From assembly GCF_000063445.1 (NCBI RefSeq), contig NC_009464.1:1116001-1180000 (forward strand): DNA of 64,000 bases, read 5' to 3'. This DNA is from Methanocella arvoryzae MRE50. GTDB taxonomy: Archaea; Halobacteriota; Methanocellia; Methanocellales; Methanocellaceae. Below, piece after piece: positions 54,136 through 63,061 of the stretch. The translations under genes were made by a program, and so were the position numbers. The notes below the pieces were generated by a model. It did not search any database. It saw nothing but the letters and a program-made list of their open reading frames with translations, and was not told the origin of the DNA. How positions within the stretch are numbered: the stretch's first letter is position 1; each line of letters begins with the position of its first letter.

Positions 54136-54732
54136 ATGAGCCTGCTTTACGTGTTTAAACCCCTTAAGGACCGGACATTGATGCCGATCAGTTGTGCTCT
54201 TCATAGGGCGGGAGTAACGCCTAATATGGTCACTTCTGCCGGACTGCTGATGTCTGTGATCGGGGGGCTGCTCGCCGCTTCAGGTCAGCTCTACGCGGGC
54301 ATTGCCGTCTTCACATTGGGGGCTATAATGGATGCGGTCGACGGCTCACTGGCCAGAGTGTCGGGTGAGTGTACAGAGTTCGGCAGGTACTACGATAGCG
54401 TCTGCGACCGGCTTTCTGAGCTGTCCTTCGTGGCGGGAGCAATTATAGGAGGTGCCCCGGTCATGGCGCTTGTCGTCATAGCGGGCTCGTGCCTGCTGCT
54501 GACTACCAGAATTTTCAATCATAGAAGAGGACTGAACTCGAACGCCGCCTGCTTCGGCAGGCCCGAGCGGTTGGCCCTCTTAATTGCAGGGCTGCTGGCG
54601 CCGGCGCCGTACGATCTGGCCCTGTTTACGATCGCCGGCCTGCTCTGCCTGATCTCTTCGGGCCAGGCGTTGGCGTCAGGTTTACGTAGCAGCAGAGATC
54701 AAAATGAAAGCACAGGGCCGGTTTTAAGATGA
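54136..54732 (+). CDS. CDP-alcohol phosphatidyltransferase
   Basis: 198 residues with about five or six hydrophobic helices. The family motif is complete: DAVDGSLARVSGECTEFGRYYDSVCDR. It makes a phospholipid from a CDP-activated lipid and an alcohol, or the reverse use of such a headgroup. GGAG lies six bases before this ATG, so an earlier GTG is not used. Its stop overlaps the ATG of the TetR gene by four bases. Confidence 0.88.
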   Translation: MSLLYVFKPLKDRTLMPISCALHRAGVTPNMVTSAGLLMSVIGGLLAASGQLYAGIAVFTLGAIMDAVDGSLARVSGECTEFGRYYDSVCDRLSELSFVAGAIIGGAPVMALVVIAGSCLLLTTRIFNHRRGLNSNAACFGRPERLALLIAGLLAPAPYDLALFTIAGLLCLISSGQALASGLRSSRDQNESTGPVLR

Positions 54733-55403
54733 GGAAAGAGAGCATGGGCGAGAAAAAGCAGGCCGGCAGGACCGGCAGGCCTGCAAGAGTGCCGGGAGAA
54801 AAGCACACGAAGGAGAAGATCTTCGACGCTGCGGTGGACCTGTTCGCCGAGAAAGGATACGACAGGACATCCATCAGAGACATCGCAGGAGCAGTAGGCA
54901 TAGCGGAGAGCGCCGTCTACAGGCACTACCAGTCCAAAGAAGCCATCCTCGATGCGATCTTCGACTACATGGAAAGTCAGATATATGCCCCTCTGCCCCC
55001 GGCGCCGGACGCAGAGAATCGTCAGGAAAGCAGTATTTTCAGGGATATGCTCGCGGGCCTGCCCTGGTTTATCGAGGCCAACCCGATCATGATCAAGATC
55101 GCGCACATCATGTTCACCGAGATGTATCACAACGACCGCATCCGCGACTACGTGCGGAGAGAGTATATCGAAAGGGGAGACGCGACGACCGAAGCCATCT
55201 TCAAGGAGCAGATGGAAGCAGGAAAAATCAGGCCCTGCAACGTGAGGGCGCTCTCCGGGCTCTTCAACGCGTACAGGTTCTCGTGGATCTTCAAGAGCTT
55301 CGTCTTCGATTACGGCAAGCCCCTCGACATGGATGAGATAAAGGCAGATCTGGAAGCCCAGATCGGATTGTTTGAGGACTTGCTGAAGCCGGAGAGTTCG
55401 TGA
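54729..55403 (+). CDS. TetR-family transcriptional regulator
   Basis: 224 residues. A basic N-terminal tail is followed by the helix-turn-helix RTSIRDIAGAVGIAESAVYRHYQSKEAIL at about residues 50-80. It is the last gene of the 52.7-55.4 kb group (flavodoxin, FMN reductase, CDP-alcohol transferase) and probably controls it through the boxes at 52654-52720. Paralog of the regulator at 49198. Confidence 0.88.
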   Translation: MRKESMGEKKQAGRTGRPARVPGEKHTKEKIFDAAVDLFAEKGYDRTSIRDIAGAVGIAESAVYRHYQSKEAILDAIFDYMESQIYAPLPPAPDAENRQESSIFRDMLAGLPWFIEANPIMIKIAHIMFTEMYHNDRIRDYVRREYIERGDATTEAIFKEQMEAGKIRPCNVRALSGLFNAYRFSWIFKSFVFDYGKPLDMDEIKADLEAQIGLFEDLLKPESS

Positions 55404-55532
55404 GCATATGCCCATGTGGCATTAAAACTCTGGCATGCAGATCAGGACAGGTAAGAATTTAGCCTATCGCAACAATATTTTTTACAGTATGCCCGGGCTA
55501 CGCTCACGCCCTGGACTGCTCCGGAGGTCACG

Positions 55533-56168
55533 ATGGATTACAGCAAGAGAGATGGCCGGGTAGACGAGTGCTTTACCCACGACATGGCAGACATGATCGC
55601 CGCAGGCGTGCTCAGGCGCAGCCACGCCATGGCCAGGCCGTTTCAGGTGAGCTATGACCCGCACTGCGGCTTTTGCAGAAAAAACAGGCTCATCGTGCTG
55701 ATCAACGAGGAGTACGAGCACCCGGAGCCCACTTTTATCAGGCGCCTGCCTGTCAGCGTAGCCGCCCTGAGCTACGATCAGACTTTTCCCGGCCGCTCGG
55801 TGGTCATCCTGCGGGACCACGTGACTGACCTGAACGAACTGATGAAGTACAAGCAGATGCTGTTCATGGCATTCATGGAGGACGTGTCGGCCACGGTCGA
55901 TGCATTAAAAGTAGTCTGCAACCCGGACCGCATGAACTACGCCATCTACATGAACCAGAACGAGCACCTGCACGTCCACCTCATCCCCCGGTACAAAAGG
56001 GAGGGAGACGCGTATTACGGCCCTCCGCCGTTCAGGGGAATAAACCAGATGTTCCCGGACTTCGACTACCGCTCGCTGGCGGTGAGAATCCGCAGGAACC
56101 TGAAATTCGAGCAGTCGGAGCTCAGCAAGTACTGCGAACAGCTCATTAATCAAGGGCTTCCACCATAG
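55533..56168 (+). CDS. HIT-family protein with CxxC motif
   Basis: 211 residues. Contains HLHVHLIPRY (the HxHxH nucleotide-hydrolase motif), CGFCRKN near residue 48 and AIYMNQNEH. Members hydrolyse or transfer nucleotide monophosphates. The stretch before the HIT fold is unusual. The ATG follows GGAGG by about seven bases. Confidence 0.8.
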   Translation: MDYSKRDGRVDECFTHDMADMIAAGVLRRSHAMARPFQVSYDPHCGFCRKNRLIVLINEEYEHPEPTFIRRLPVSVAALSYDQTFPGRSVVILRDHVTDLNELMKYKQMLFMAFMEDVSATVDALKVVCNPDRMNYAIYMNQNEHLHVHLIPRYKREGDAYYGPPPFRGINQMFPDFDYRSLAVRIRRNLKFEQSELSKYCEQLINQGLPP

Positions 56169-56214
56169 GTGCCGCTATAGGTAGCCAGAGGCCCGCCACG
56201 GGTACAGGATAAAG

Positions 56215-56493
56215 CTAGCCGTCGTTCTCGTAATACAGCTTCGGCGGAGGGAACAGATCCGGGTAGTCCCGGGCAATGCGGTCGGGGTCTTTGTGAATGT
56301 TGCGTAGCGCCCTCAGCGCCTCGGCACATTCTTTGGGATCCCGAGTTTCTCTCACCCGGTCCACGATGGAGCAGGTGCCTTTTTCGGAGAACGCCCTGCA
56401 GGTCTGGTCGCAGATCTGGTTCTTTTCGAAGAAGCACTTTTTGAATGCGATCTTCTTGCCGCCGCCGAACAATTTCTTCAGGAATCCGAACAC
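56215..56493 (-). CDS. Small cysteine-containing protein of unknown function
   Basis: 92 residues, FGFLKKLFGGGKK start, then four cysteines (KKCFFEKNQICDQTCRAF and GTCSIVD) that could bind a metal or cluster. GTG start with GAGGT six bases upstream, which overlaps the stop codon of the ABC gene. Not recognised, probably real. Confidence 0.6.
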   Translation of the reverse strand: MFGFLKKLFGGGKKIAFKKCFFEKNQICDQTCRAFSEKGTCSIVDRVRETRDPKECAEALRALRNIHKDPDRIARDYPDLFPPPKLYYENDG

Positions 56494-56502
56494 TCTGGTA
56501 CC

Positions 56503-57375
56503 TCAGTTAGTCATGAGCTTGACGTAGATGTCTTCCAGCGCCGACTGGCGGACCGACAGGTCGACCAGCGCCCAGTTGTTGTCGGAGATGTTGTGGAGCA
56601 GGCCGGCGATTTCGCTTATGTCGGCGGTCTTGAACACGTAGTTGCCCTCGTGCTGCTCATAATCGAGGCTCTGATCTGCCTTAAAGATTACCTGGTACTC
56701 CCGGATGCCCAGGCTCCTGCGGATAGCCTCCATATTGTCGCAGACCAGTAGCCTGCCGTCCTTCATGATGGCCACCCGGTCGCAGATGTACTCGATGTGG
56801 AAGAGGTTATGGGCGCTGAGCACGATGGTCTTGCCCTGGCCCCGGAGCTGCTTGAGGTAGTCGATGATGAAGAAAGAGGTCAGCGGGTCGAGGCCCGAGT
56901 TGGGCTCGTCGAGGATCAGGAGGGATGGGTCGTGGAGCAGGCATCTCGCGATGGCTACCTTACGCTTCATGCCCTTTGATAGTTCCCCGGTCAGCTTTTT
57001 CTGGTCCTTCAGCTTCAGCGAGCCGAGCAGCTCGTCTATCCGGGCCTTAGCGGCTTTCTTAGGCATGCCGTACAGCTCGGAGAAAAACAGCAGGTACTCC
57101 TCTACAGTCATGTTCTCGTACAGGGGGCTCTCCTCTGGCAGGTAGCCGATCTGCCGCTTGACGTTTGTGCTGTCCCGGGACATGTCCCTTCCCAGGATCT
57201 CCACTGAGCCGGCCGTGGGAGCCACCAGGCCCACCATCATCTTTAGCGTGGTGCTCTTTCCCGCGCCGTTGTGGCCAATGATGCCAAGAATTTCGCCTTG
57301 CCGGACCTCCAGGTTCAGATCGCTGACCGCGGCAAAATGTTTATATAATTTCGTAACCCCTGTCAGTTTAATCAT
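56503..57375 (-). CDS. ABC transporter ATP-binding protein
   Basis: 290 residues. Walker A GHNGAGKST, signature ELSKGMKRKVAIARCL, Walker B LLILDEPNSGLD and a downstream His switch LSAHNL. It faces two permease genes across a 99-bp divergent gap, so the three form an ABC-2 exporter. The in-frame extension upstream to 57420 lacks a ribosome binding site. Confidence 0.9.
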   Translation of the reverse strand: MIKLTGVTKLYKHFAAVSDLNLEVRQGEILGIIGHNGAGKSTTLKMMVGLVAPTAGSVEILGRDMSRDSTNVKRQIGYLPEESPLYENMTVEEYLLFFSELYGMPKKAAKARIDELLGSLKLKDQKKLTGELSKGMKRKVAIARCLLHDPSLLILDEPNSGLDPLTSFFIIDYLKQLRGQGKTIVLSAHNLFHIEYICDRVAIMKDGRLLVCDNMEAIRRSLGIREYQVIFKADQSLDYEQHEGNYVFKTADISEIAGLLHNISDNNWALVDLSVRQSALEDIYVKLMTN

Positions 57376-57474
57376 TATCTTTCCAATAAATAGAATAATT
57401 GATAATCTTTTCGTGCGCATCGGGGCGGGGGCGAACGAGCGAGTGAGTGAGCGAGCGGGCGTGATGGGGTTCCG
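57376..57474. promoter_or_regulatory. Divergent ABC promoter with GAGY tetranucleotide tract
   Basis: Between divergent genes. It has an AT-rich half (AATAAATAGAATAATTG) and a tract of about seven GAGY-like tetranucleotides at 57433-57461 (ACGAGCGAGTGAGTGAGCGA). Confidence 0.6.
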
Positions 57475-59313
57475 ATGAAGAATATACTGATCATCGCTAC
57501 GAGGGAAGTAAAGCGCTTTAGCACCCGTTTCCGGGGCAACTCCCGGGCCCTGATCCTGGCGATCATCGCCGCCTCGCTGCTCATCTCTTATTTCGTCTCC
57601 CAGGGCGGGCTGACGCTGAGCAAGGGCATGTACACGGTGGGAGTGTCTGCCGATGGGCCGGCCATCGACGACAGCCGCTTCCGTCTGGTTTACACAGACC
57701 CTTCGACGGGGTACAATCTGGTGCGTAACAACTCCATCGATGCCTACGTGAGTGCAGATACGGTAACAGGCAGGAGCGATTCCCGGTCGAGGTATGCGAT
57801 AGGCGCGCTCAAGCAGTACCTGGAAAAGCAGGAGCTCGAAAGGATCACCGAGCAGTATGACATCGACAGGGCTTATCCCCTACGCATCGAGACTCATTAC
57901 TTAAACGTCAATACTACCGCGCAGGCCGCTGGCGGGTCAATCACGGACCTCATCGGGCATATACCAGAGCCGGCCGCATCGGAAGCCCCGGTGCCGACCC
58001 CTACGACGAGCGCTCCAGTAGTAACAGTGACTGCGATTCCTGCTCCGACGCCAACTGGTGGCGGCACCGGCAGCACTGGCAGCACCACAGATGCGGCTGT
58101 GAAAGCACAGCTTGAGCAGGCGATGAACGGCACCCAGCCTAAGTTCAAGGCCCAGTTCGTCTCGGAGAACGAGATCATCGTCCCCTCGCTGATGAACCCG
58201 CCGGTGCCCCTGTCCCAGGTCATCATTGCGTTCCTCTACATCGTGCCTATCTTCTTCATCAGCGTGTTCTTCACGAGCAGCTTCATGGACGAAAAGATCA
58301 ACAGAAAGCTGAACATCCTCATGTCGACGCCCGTCTCTGCCCTCGACGTCATCATGGGCAAGATGCTGCCCTATCTGGCCTTCGCCCTCGTCGTCATCGT
58401 GGGCGTGACGCTGGCGCTGAACGGCAACCTGCTGCTCGCCATCGCCATCTTCACCCCGATCGTCCTCTTTATCTTCGCCGTCTACCTGATGGTGGCGCTG
58501 TTCTACCGCACGTACAAAGACCAGACGTTCTTCTCTATGGCGGCGATCACCTTCATCACCGGGTACCTCGTGTTCCCCGCCCTGTTCACCGGGATCAACA
58601 ACCTGAGCTTCATATCGCCCCTGACGCTGGCGGTCCAGATGTACCGGGGGGAAAGCTTCGGCCTGCTGGAGTACACGTTCTCCACCCTGCCGATGTACCT
58701 TGTGTTCCTGCTGGCGATGTACGTGGGCGTGCGCATCTTCAACGAAGAGTACCTGCTGAGCTACGGGCCGCTATACAGGAAAGTCGGGGACGCGATCTAC
58801 CTGGCCATCAACAAGAATCATGTTTATCTGTCGATCGCCCTGCTGAGCCTGCTCCTGATACCAGCCGTCTTTATGGTCCAGCTCATCATCGTAGCCCTGG
58901 CGACCAACATCCAGCAGATGTTCCTCATGTTCATCGTGCTCCTCGTCTTCAGCGCTCTCGTGGAAGAGATCGCCAAGTCCGCCGGCATCGTGATGCTGCT
59001 GGAGAACGGCATGCTCAAGTCTTACAAAGAGATCGTGGCGCTCTCGTTCCTGTCCGCCCTCGGGTTCCTGATCGGGGAAAAGGCGCTGCTGTACCTGTCG
59101 CTGGGCATCATCTCCGGCAACGTCCTCATGGAGGCTATCAACGACGCGGGACTTTTACTGATACCGCTCGTCGCGCACTTCATCTTCACAACCATCGTAT
59201 GCGTCTCTACGAGGAAGCTGGGCACGAAATGGTATATTGTGGCCGTGCTGGCGGGCACGCTGGTGCACACGACCTATAACATTTACAACTTAAGAGCTGC
59301 GGGGTTATTCTGA
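57475..59313 (+). CDS. ABC-2 permease fused to a PrsW-like intramembrane protease domain
   Basis: 612 residues. Part one (to about 430) is an ABC-2 permease: one N-terminal helix, a large extracellular domain with a Thr/Pro-rich segment, then about six helices (FFTSSFMDEKINRKLNILMSTPVSALDVIMGK). Part two (about 440-612) has PrsW-type marks: VEEIAK (Glu pair near 497), LGFLIGE (Glu near 535), LVAHF (His near 568) and HTTYN (His near 598). PrsW proteins are glutamic intramembrane proteases. ATG with GGGG five bases upstream. Confidence 0.82.
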   Translation: MKNILIIATREVKRFSTRFRGNSRALILAIIAASLLISYFVSQGGLTLSKGMYTVGVSADGPAIDDSRFRLVYTDPSTGYNLVRNNSIDAYVSADTVTGRSDSRSRYAIGALKQYLEKQELERITEQYDIDRAYPLRIETHYLNVNTTAQAAGGSITDLIGHIPEPAASEAPVPTPTTSAPVVTVTAIPAPTPTGGGTGSTGSTTDAAVKAQLEQAMNGTQPKFKAQFVSENEIIVPSLMNPPVPLSQVIIAFLYIVPIFFISVFFTSSFMDEKINRKLNILMSTPVSALDVIMGKMLPYLAFALVVIVGVTLALNGNLLLAIAIFTPIVLFIFAVYLMVALFYRTYKDQTFFSMAAITFITGYLVFPALFTGINNLSFISPLTLAVQMYRGESFGLLEYTFSTLPMYLVFLLAMYVGVRIFNEEYLLSYGPLYRKVGDAIYLAINKNHVYLSIALLSLLLIPAVFMVQLIIVALATNIQQMFLMFIVLLVFSALVEEIAKSAGIVMLLENGMLKSYKEIVALSFLSALGFLIGEKALLYLSLGIISGNVLMEAINDAGLLLIPLVAHFIFTTIVCVSTRKLGTKWYIVAVLAGTLVHTTYNIYNLRAAGLF

Positions 59314-60353
59314 TGGGCGCCTTCTGGACCATATTCAATAAAGAGATCAGGGCGATAGGCAAGGAAAAGACGATCGTGCTGGCCATCGTGATCCAGCTGA
59401 TCATCGCCTCGCTGTCCTCCGTCATCCTGATCGGCCTCATGTCGTTCTACGACCCGGGCACCATCGGCCAGAACACCAACATAAAGCTTAACGTCGGCAT
59501 CATCTGCGCCGAAAACACACAGCTGATCCAGGACCTGCGGCGGGCGCACGTCAACACGACATACTACGACAACCCGGAGATCGCCCAGCAAGCCTTCGCC
59601 GGAGGCAGCCTCGACGCGGTTATCTATGTACCGCAGTATACGGGCGGCCCCATGGATTTGAAGCTGTTCCTGCCCGAATCCGACTCCAGGAGCACCGTCA
59701 TCCTGATGGTGCTGAAAGAGCCGCTCAAGAAGTTCGAAAACCAGCTCCGGACAGCCCAGGGCATAGACATCAAATTCGCGGAAGTCACAGGCCGGTCGAG
59801 CACGACCTACGAGTTCCTGTTCTCCTTCATCGTACCCATGCTCATGCTGTTCCCCGCCTTCATCGCCGGCAGCATTGTGATCGACACCCTCTCCGAAGAG
59901 TTCGAGAGCAAGACAATAGACACCCTGCTCGCCGCCCCCGTAGCTCTCAAAGATATGATCGCCGGCAAGCTCGCCGCATCGATCTTCATCGCCGTAGTCC
60001 AGTGCATCCTCTGGTCGATACTCCTGTCCTTCAACAGGATATACATCCAGAACGTAGTCCTCGTCATCGTCATGGCCGGACTGATAGCCGCTTTCGTAGC
60101 CACCGGCTCAGCCCTGATAGCGCTGTACTTCAAAGACAGGGAAAGATCCCAGTTCATCTACTCCGTCCTCCTCATCACCGTCGCCAGCCTCAGCTACCTC
60201 GTCGAGCCCTCGCCCATCGGCCTCATCACCAGGCTCGCCACCGGAGCGCCGGGCGTCGGGGCGATCAACGTTTTACTGTACGTCATACCGCTCGTCTTGC
60301 TGCTCGCTGCGATAATGTTAAACACTAAGCGGCTTGTTGCGCTGAAAGCTTGA
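59313..60353 (+). CDS. ABC-2 permease subunit
   Basis: 346 residues, about six helices with the extracellular domain between the first two. EEFESKTIDTLLAAPVALKDMIAGKLAAS is the ABC-2 coupling helix segment. One-base overlap with the upstream permease (TGATG). It probably pairs with that protein as a heterodimer. Confidence 0.85.
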   Translation: MGAFWTIFNKEIRAIGKEKTIVLAIVIQLIIASLSSVILIGLMSFYDPGTIGQNTNIKLNVGIICAENTQLIQDLRRAHVNTTYYDNPEIAQQAFAGGSLDAVIYVPQYTGGPMDLKLFLPESDSRSTVILMVLKEPLKKFENQLRTAQGIDIKFAEVTGRSSTTYEFLFSFIVPMLMLFPAFIAGSIVIDTLSEEFESKTIDTLLAAPVALKDMIAGKLAASIFIAVVQCILWSILLSFNRIYIQNVVLVIVMAGLIAAFVATGSALIALYFKDRERSQFIYSVLLITVASLSYLVEPSPIGLITRLATGAPGVGAINVLLYVIPLVLLLAAIMLNTKRLVALKA

Positions 60354-60631
60354 ACAAAAACACCAGTTCAAGGATATTTTCACCACAGAGACACAGAGAA
60401 CGGCTCACCACAGAGACACAGAGAAACACAGAGACGCACAGAGATTTTTAATTGAAGTATGATATACAACAGATAATGAAGTAAGACTCTGTGAACCTCT
60501 GTGCCTCTGTGGTTGACCGTTTCTCTGTGAGTCTCTGTGAACCTCTGTGCCTCTGTGGTAAAACAGTACTCCGTGAACCTCTGTGCCTCTGTAGTCAGAA
60601 AAGCGAGCGATAGATCATCATGGCTAAGGTT
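60354..60631. repeat. Spacer with CACAGAG word arrays, inverted
   Basis: No gene. CACCACAGAGACACAGAG words (60380-60445) are followed, after an AT-rich centre, by CTCTGTGCCTCTGTGG words (60488-60595). The whole is a 200-bp imperfect inverted repeat between convergent genes. Confidence 0.8.
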
Positions 60632-61438
60632 TTAGCCAAAGCTGCTTATGGTGGGCTCGGTGACGGCTTTCCCGGTGTCGAAGCTGAACTGCATGCCATC
60701 GGCGCCGGCGATGGTGCGGACTCTGGACTCCTTTTCGATGCGCCGGGCTACGGCGTCTGGCCTTGCTTTGACCACCTGCATGCCGAAGTGGTTGAGTATT
60801 ACCTGCCTGGGCTTCGCTACTTTCAGGATTCTGATCACGTCTTCGGGCAGCAGGTGCTCGAACCGGGCGTCGTGGGTCATGCGGACCATGTTGACGATGA
60901 GGTAGTCGCAGCCTTTGAAGGCTTCAGGCAGGCCGTTGAAGTATTTTGTGTCGGTGATGTAGCCGAGGGTCTTGCCGTCGAAGGTGAACTTGAGGCCGTA
61001 CGACTCGACATTCGCATGCATCATCCGGACGGCCACTTCGATTCCTACGCCGTCGAGTGAGTACTTGAAGCCGGGCTCGAGGACTTTGATGTTGTTCCGG
61101 ATGTAGGTGCGCACGTACCTCAGGACTACCGGGTCGTCGCCTTCCAGTGCGTCGGAAGGCGCGAGCAGTATGCCCCTCGGCCGGAAGCTGCCGCCGGACA
61201 TGGCCTCGATCATGATGTTGACGTCGTTGCTGTGGTCGATGTGCTTGTGGGATAAAACGATGCAGTCGAGATTGGCCGGCTTCAGCCCCAGCTCCACGCT
61301 TCTCATGAGGCTGCCCGGCCCGGGATCGACGAGGATGTTCTTGCCCGCGAGGCTCAGCCAGAACCCGCCGCTCTTCCGCAGCTGGCTGGTGACCACCATC
61401 CTCCCCCCTGCAGTCCCGAGAAAAGTGACGCCCGACAT
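60632..61438 (-). CDS. Metallo-beta-lactamase fold hydrolase
   Basis: 268 residues. VLSHKHIDHSND is the HxHxDH site; TFLGTAGGRMVV opens the fold and LNHFGM supplies a late His. Substrate unknown; RNase Z-like and phosphodiesterase roles are both possible. The AT-rich stretch at 61440-61465 carries a possible TATA. Confidence 0.83.
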   Translation of the reverse strand: MSGVTFLGTAGGRMVVTSQLRKSGGFWLSLAGKNILVDPGPGSLMRSVELGLKPANLDCIVLSHKHIDHSNDVNIMIEAMSGGSFRPRGILLAPSDALEGDDPVVLRYVRTYIRNNIKVLEPGFKYSLDGVGIEVAVRMMHANVESYGLKFTFDGKTLGYITDTKYFNGLPEAFKGCDYLIVNMVRMTHDARFEHLLPEDVIRILKVAKPRQVILNHFGMQVVKARPDAVARRIEKESRVRTIAGADGMQFSFDTGKAVTEPTISSFG

Positions 61439-61512
61439 ATCGATATATAACTAGTATTATATCGTATAAAACAGCTTGCCCCGGGATGAACTTGAGCAGT
61501 CAGAGATATGAG

Positions 61513-62217
61513 CTACCTCGTTTCCACGAGATACTTCCCCAGCCCCATCACAGCCCCGGTGCCGATCCCCAGGCCTACCAGCATGGCAAGCCCTGGCAGC
61601 CATCCCATGTAGGGGAGATAGTGAGAGTGAATGAGGAAGATGCTCGTATGGTACAGCCCTAAGCCCAGCGCACCTCCCGCCACGAATCCTATCGACCCCA
61701 GTATGACGAAGAGTTGGGACCTTTTCAGCGGCAGCCCGAAGATCAGGCCTACTGCCACAATGCCTGTCGCGAAGAAGAGGCCGCCCGAGAGATGGTGTCC
61801 TTTCATGATCAGCTCAGTCGCGACGACCATGAAAGCGAGGCCAGTGGCGTACCCGGCGGCGCTTAACGCAGCCATTTTGAGCCGGTTTCCGGGCAGGATG
61901 TCGAGACAGTAAGCGCCGGAAAACCCGAAGATCAGGCCGCCGGCGATCCAGAACAGAATGCCTGTGTAAGAGCCGCTGGACATCCAGGACAGAATGTCAG
62001 TAGAGACGCCAGAGAAGCCGGGGAAGAAGACCTGGAGCACGCCCCACAGGAACCCGCCGAGGGCGAAGCCGATGATGCCGGGCAGGCTGTATTCGGCAAT
62101 AAAGCGCAGCTCATCAGCCGGGTTTACGGATTTACGGCGAGAGACCGCCATCCACCGGCCTGTTTCACCCGGGATCAGTTCACTATCGTGCTGTTGTACT
62201 CCAGAATCGAGCGACAT
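61513..62217 (-). CDS. Membrane protein of unknown function
   Basis: 234 residues with about six helices rich in Gly (GIIGFALGGFLWGVLQ, GYATGLAFMVVATELIMKGHH, GGALGLGLYHTSIFLIHSH). GGGAG lies five bases before the ATG at 62217. Not recognised. Confidence 0.7.
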   Translation of the reverse strand: MSLDSGVQQHDSELIPGETGRWMAVSRRKSVNPADELRFIAEYSLPGIIGFALGGFLWGVLQVFFPGFSGVSTDILSWMSSGSYTGILFWIAGGLIFGFSGAYCLDILPGNRLKMAALSAAGYATGLAFMVVATELIMKGHHLSGGLFFATGIVAVGLIFGLPLKRSQLFVILGSIGFVAGGALGLGLYHTSIFLIHSHYLPYMGWLPGLAMLVGLGIGTGAVMGLGKYLVETR

Positions 62218-62254
62218 GTCAACTCCCGCCACAGTCCGCGTACTTGAGAAGGCC

Positions 62255-62566
62255 TTATTTCTCCCGGAGCCAGATCTGGACTTCGTCCTCGCCCGCGACC
62301 TCGAACCGGTCCGCCAGGCTCTTCCGTATCTCCGCAACAAGTTCCTCGGAGCTCAATCCGTGGCCTTCTCCGGCCACGATGGCTATCTGGCGGTCGCCAG
62401 TCGTGATGTCGAGGCCGAAGGTCATGAAGTCAGTATCCTTGTCGAACATCAGCTCTTCTCCGATGGTGATGAAATCGCACTGCTGCAACGGAGCTTTCAC
62501 TTCGATGATCAGTCGCTTCTGGTAGTTGGTGCTCTTGTCCACTACGTTGATGATGATCCGGTCCAT
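62255..62566 (-). CDS. Small protein of unknown function
   Basis: 103 residues, mixed alpha/beta with alternating hydrophobic strands (RIIINVVDKSTNYQKRLIIEVKAP, RQIAIVAGEGHGLSSEELVAEI). No ribosome binding site precedes the ATG; TTTATCTCTCG-like AT-rich DNA lies about 40 bases upstream, so the transcript may be leaderless. Not recognised. Confidence 0.55.
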   Translation of the reverse strand: MDRIIINVVDKSTNYQKRLIIEVKAPLQQCDFITIGEELMFDKDTDFMTFGLDITTGDRQIAIVAGEGHGLSSEELVAEIRKSLADRFEVAGEDEVQIWLREK

Positions 62567-62662
62567 GAAAGAAAGGATGGAGACGATCGGTATTATGTTT
62601 ATCGTATCGAGAGATAAAGATTAATAGCCGGGAATATAAATACTGTGATCAGGAGGAATATA

Positions 62663-63061
62663 ATGGTAAAGCTAACCGATCAGATCAAGGAATCGCTCAC
62701 CGGCACGAAAACTTTGTTCCTGGCCACCGCCTCGAGGGACGGCACCCCCAACGTGGTGCCCATCGGCGCCTTCAAGCTGCTCGACGACGAGACGCTCCTC
62801 ATCTCCGACCAGTATTTCCTGAAGACGCTGGCAAACATGAAGGAGAACCCGAAAGTAGCCCTGTCCTACTGGGGAGAAAAAGGCGGCTACCAGATCAAAG
62901 GCCCCGTCACCCTCCACACCGACGACGACGTCTTCAAGCAGAACGTGGCCTGGATGAAGGAAGTAAGGCCCAACCTCACCCCCAAATCCGCCGTAGTGAT
63001 GAAGATTACGGATGTTTACATCGTCAAGGGCGGCCCGGATGCGGGCAAGAAGATACTGTAA
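62663..63061 (+). CDS. Pyridoxamine 5'-phosphate oxidase-like flavin-binding protein
   Basis: 132 residues, split-barrel fold. LFLATASRDGTPNVVPIGAFKLLDDETLLISDQYF is the family opening. AGGAGG lies six bases before the ATG, one of the best sites in the window. Likely binds FMN or F420. Confidence 0.85.
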   Translation: MVKLTDQIKESLTGTKTLFLATASRDGTPNVVPIGAFKLLDDETLLISDQYFLKTLANMKENPKVALSYWGEKGGYQIKGPVTLHTDDDVFKQNVAWMKEVRPNLTPKSAVVMKITDVYIVKGGPDAGKKIL

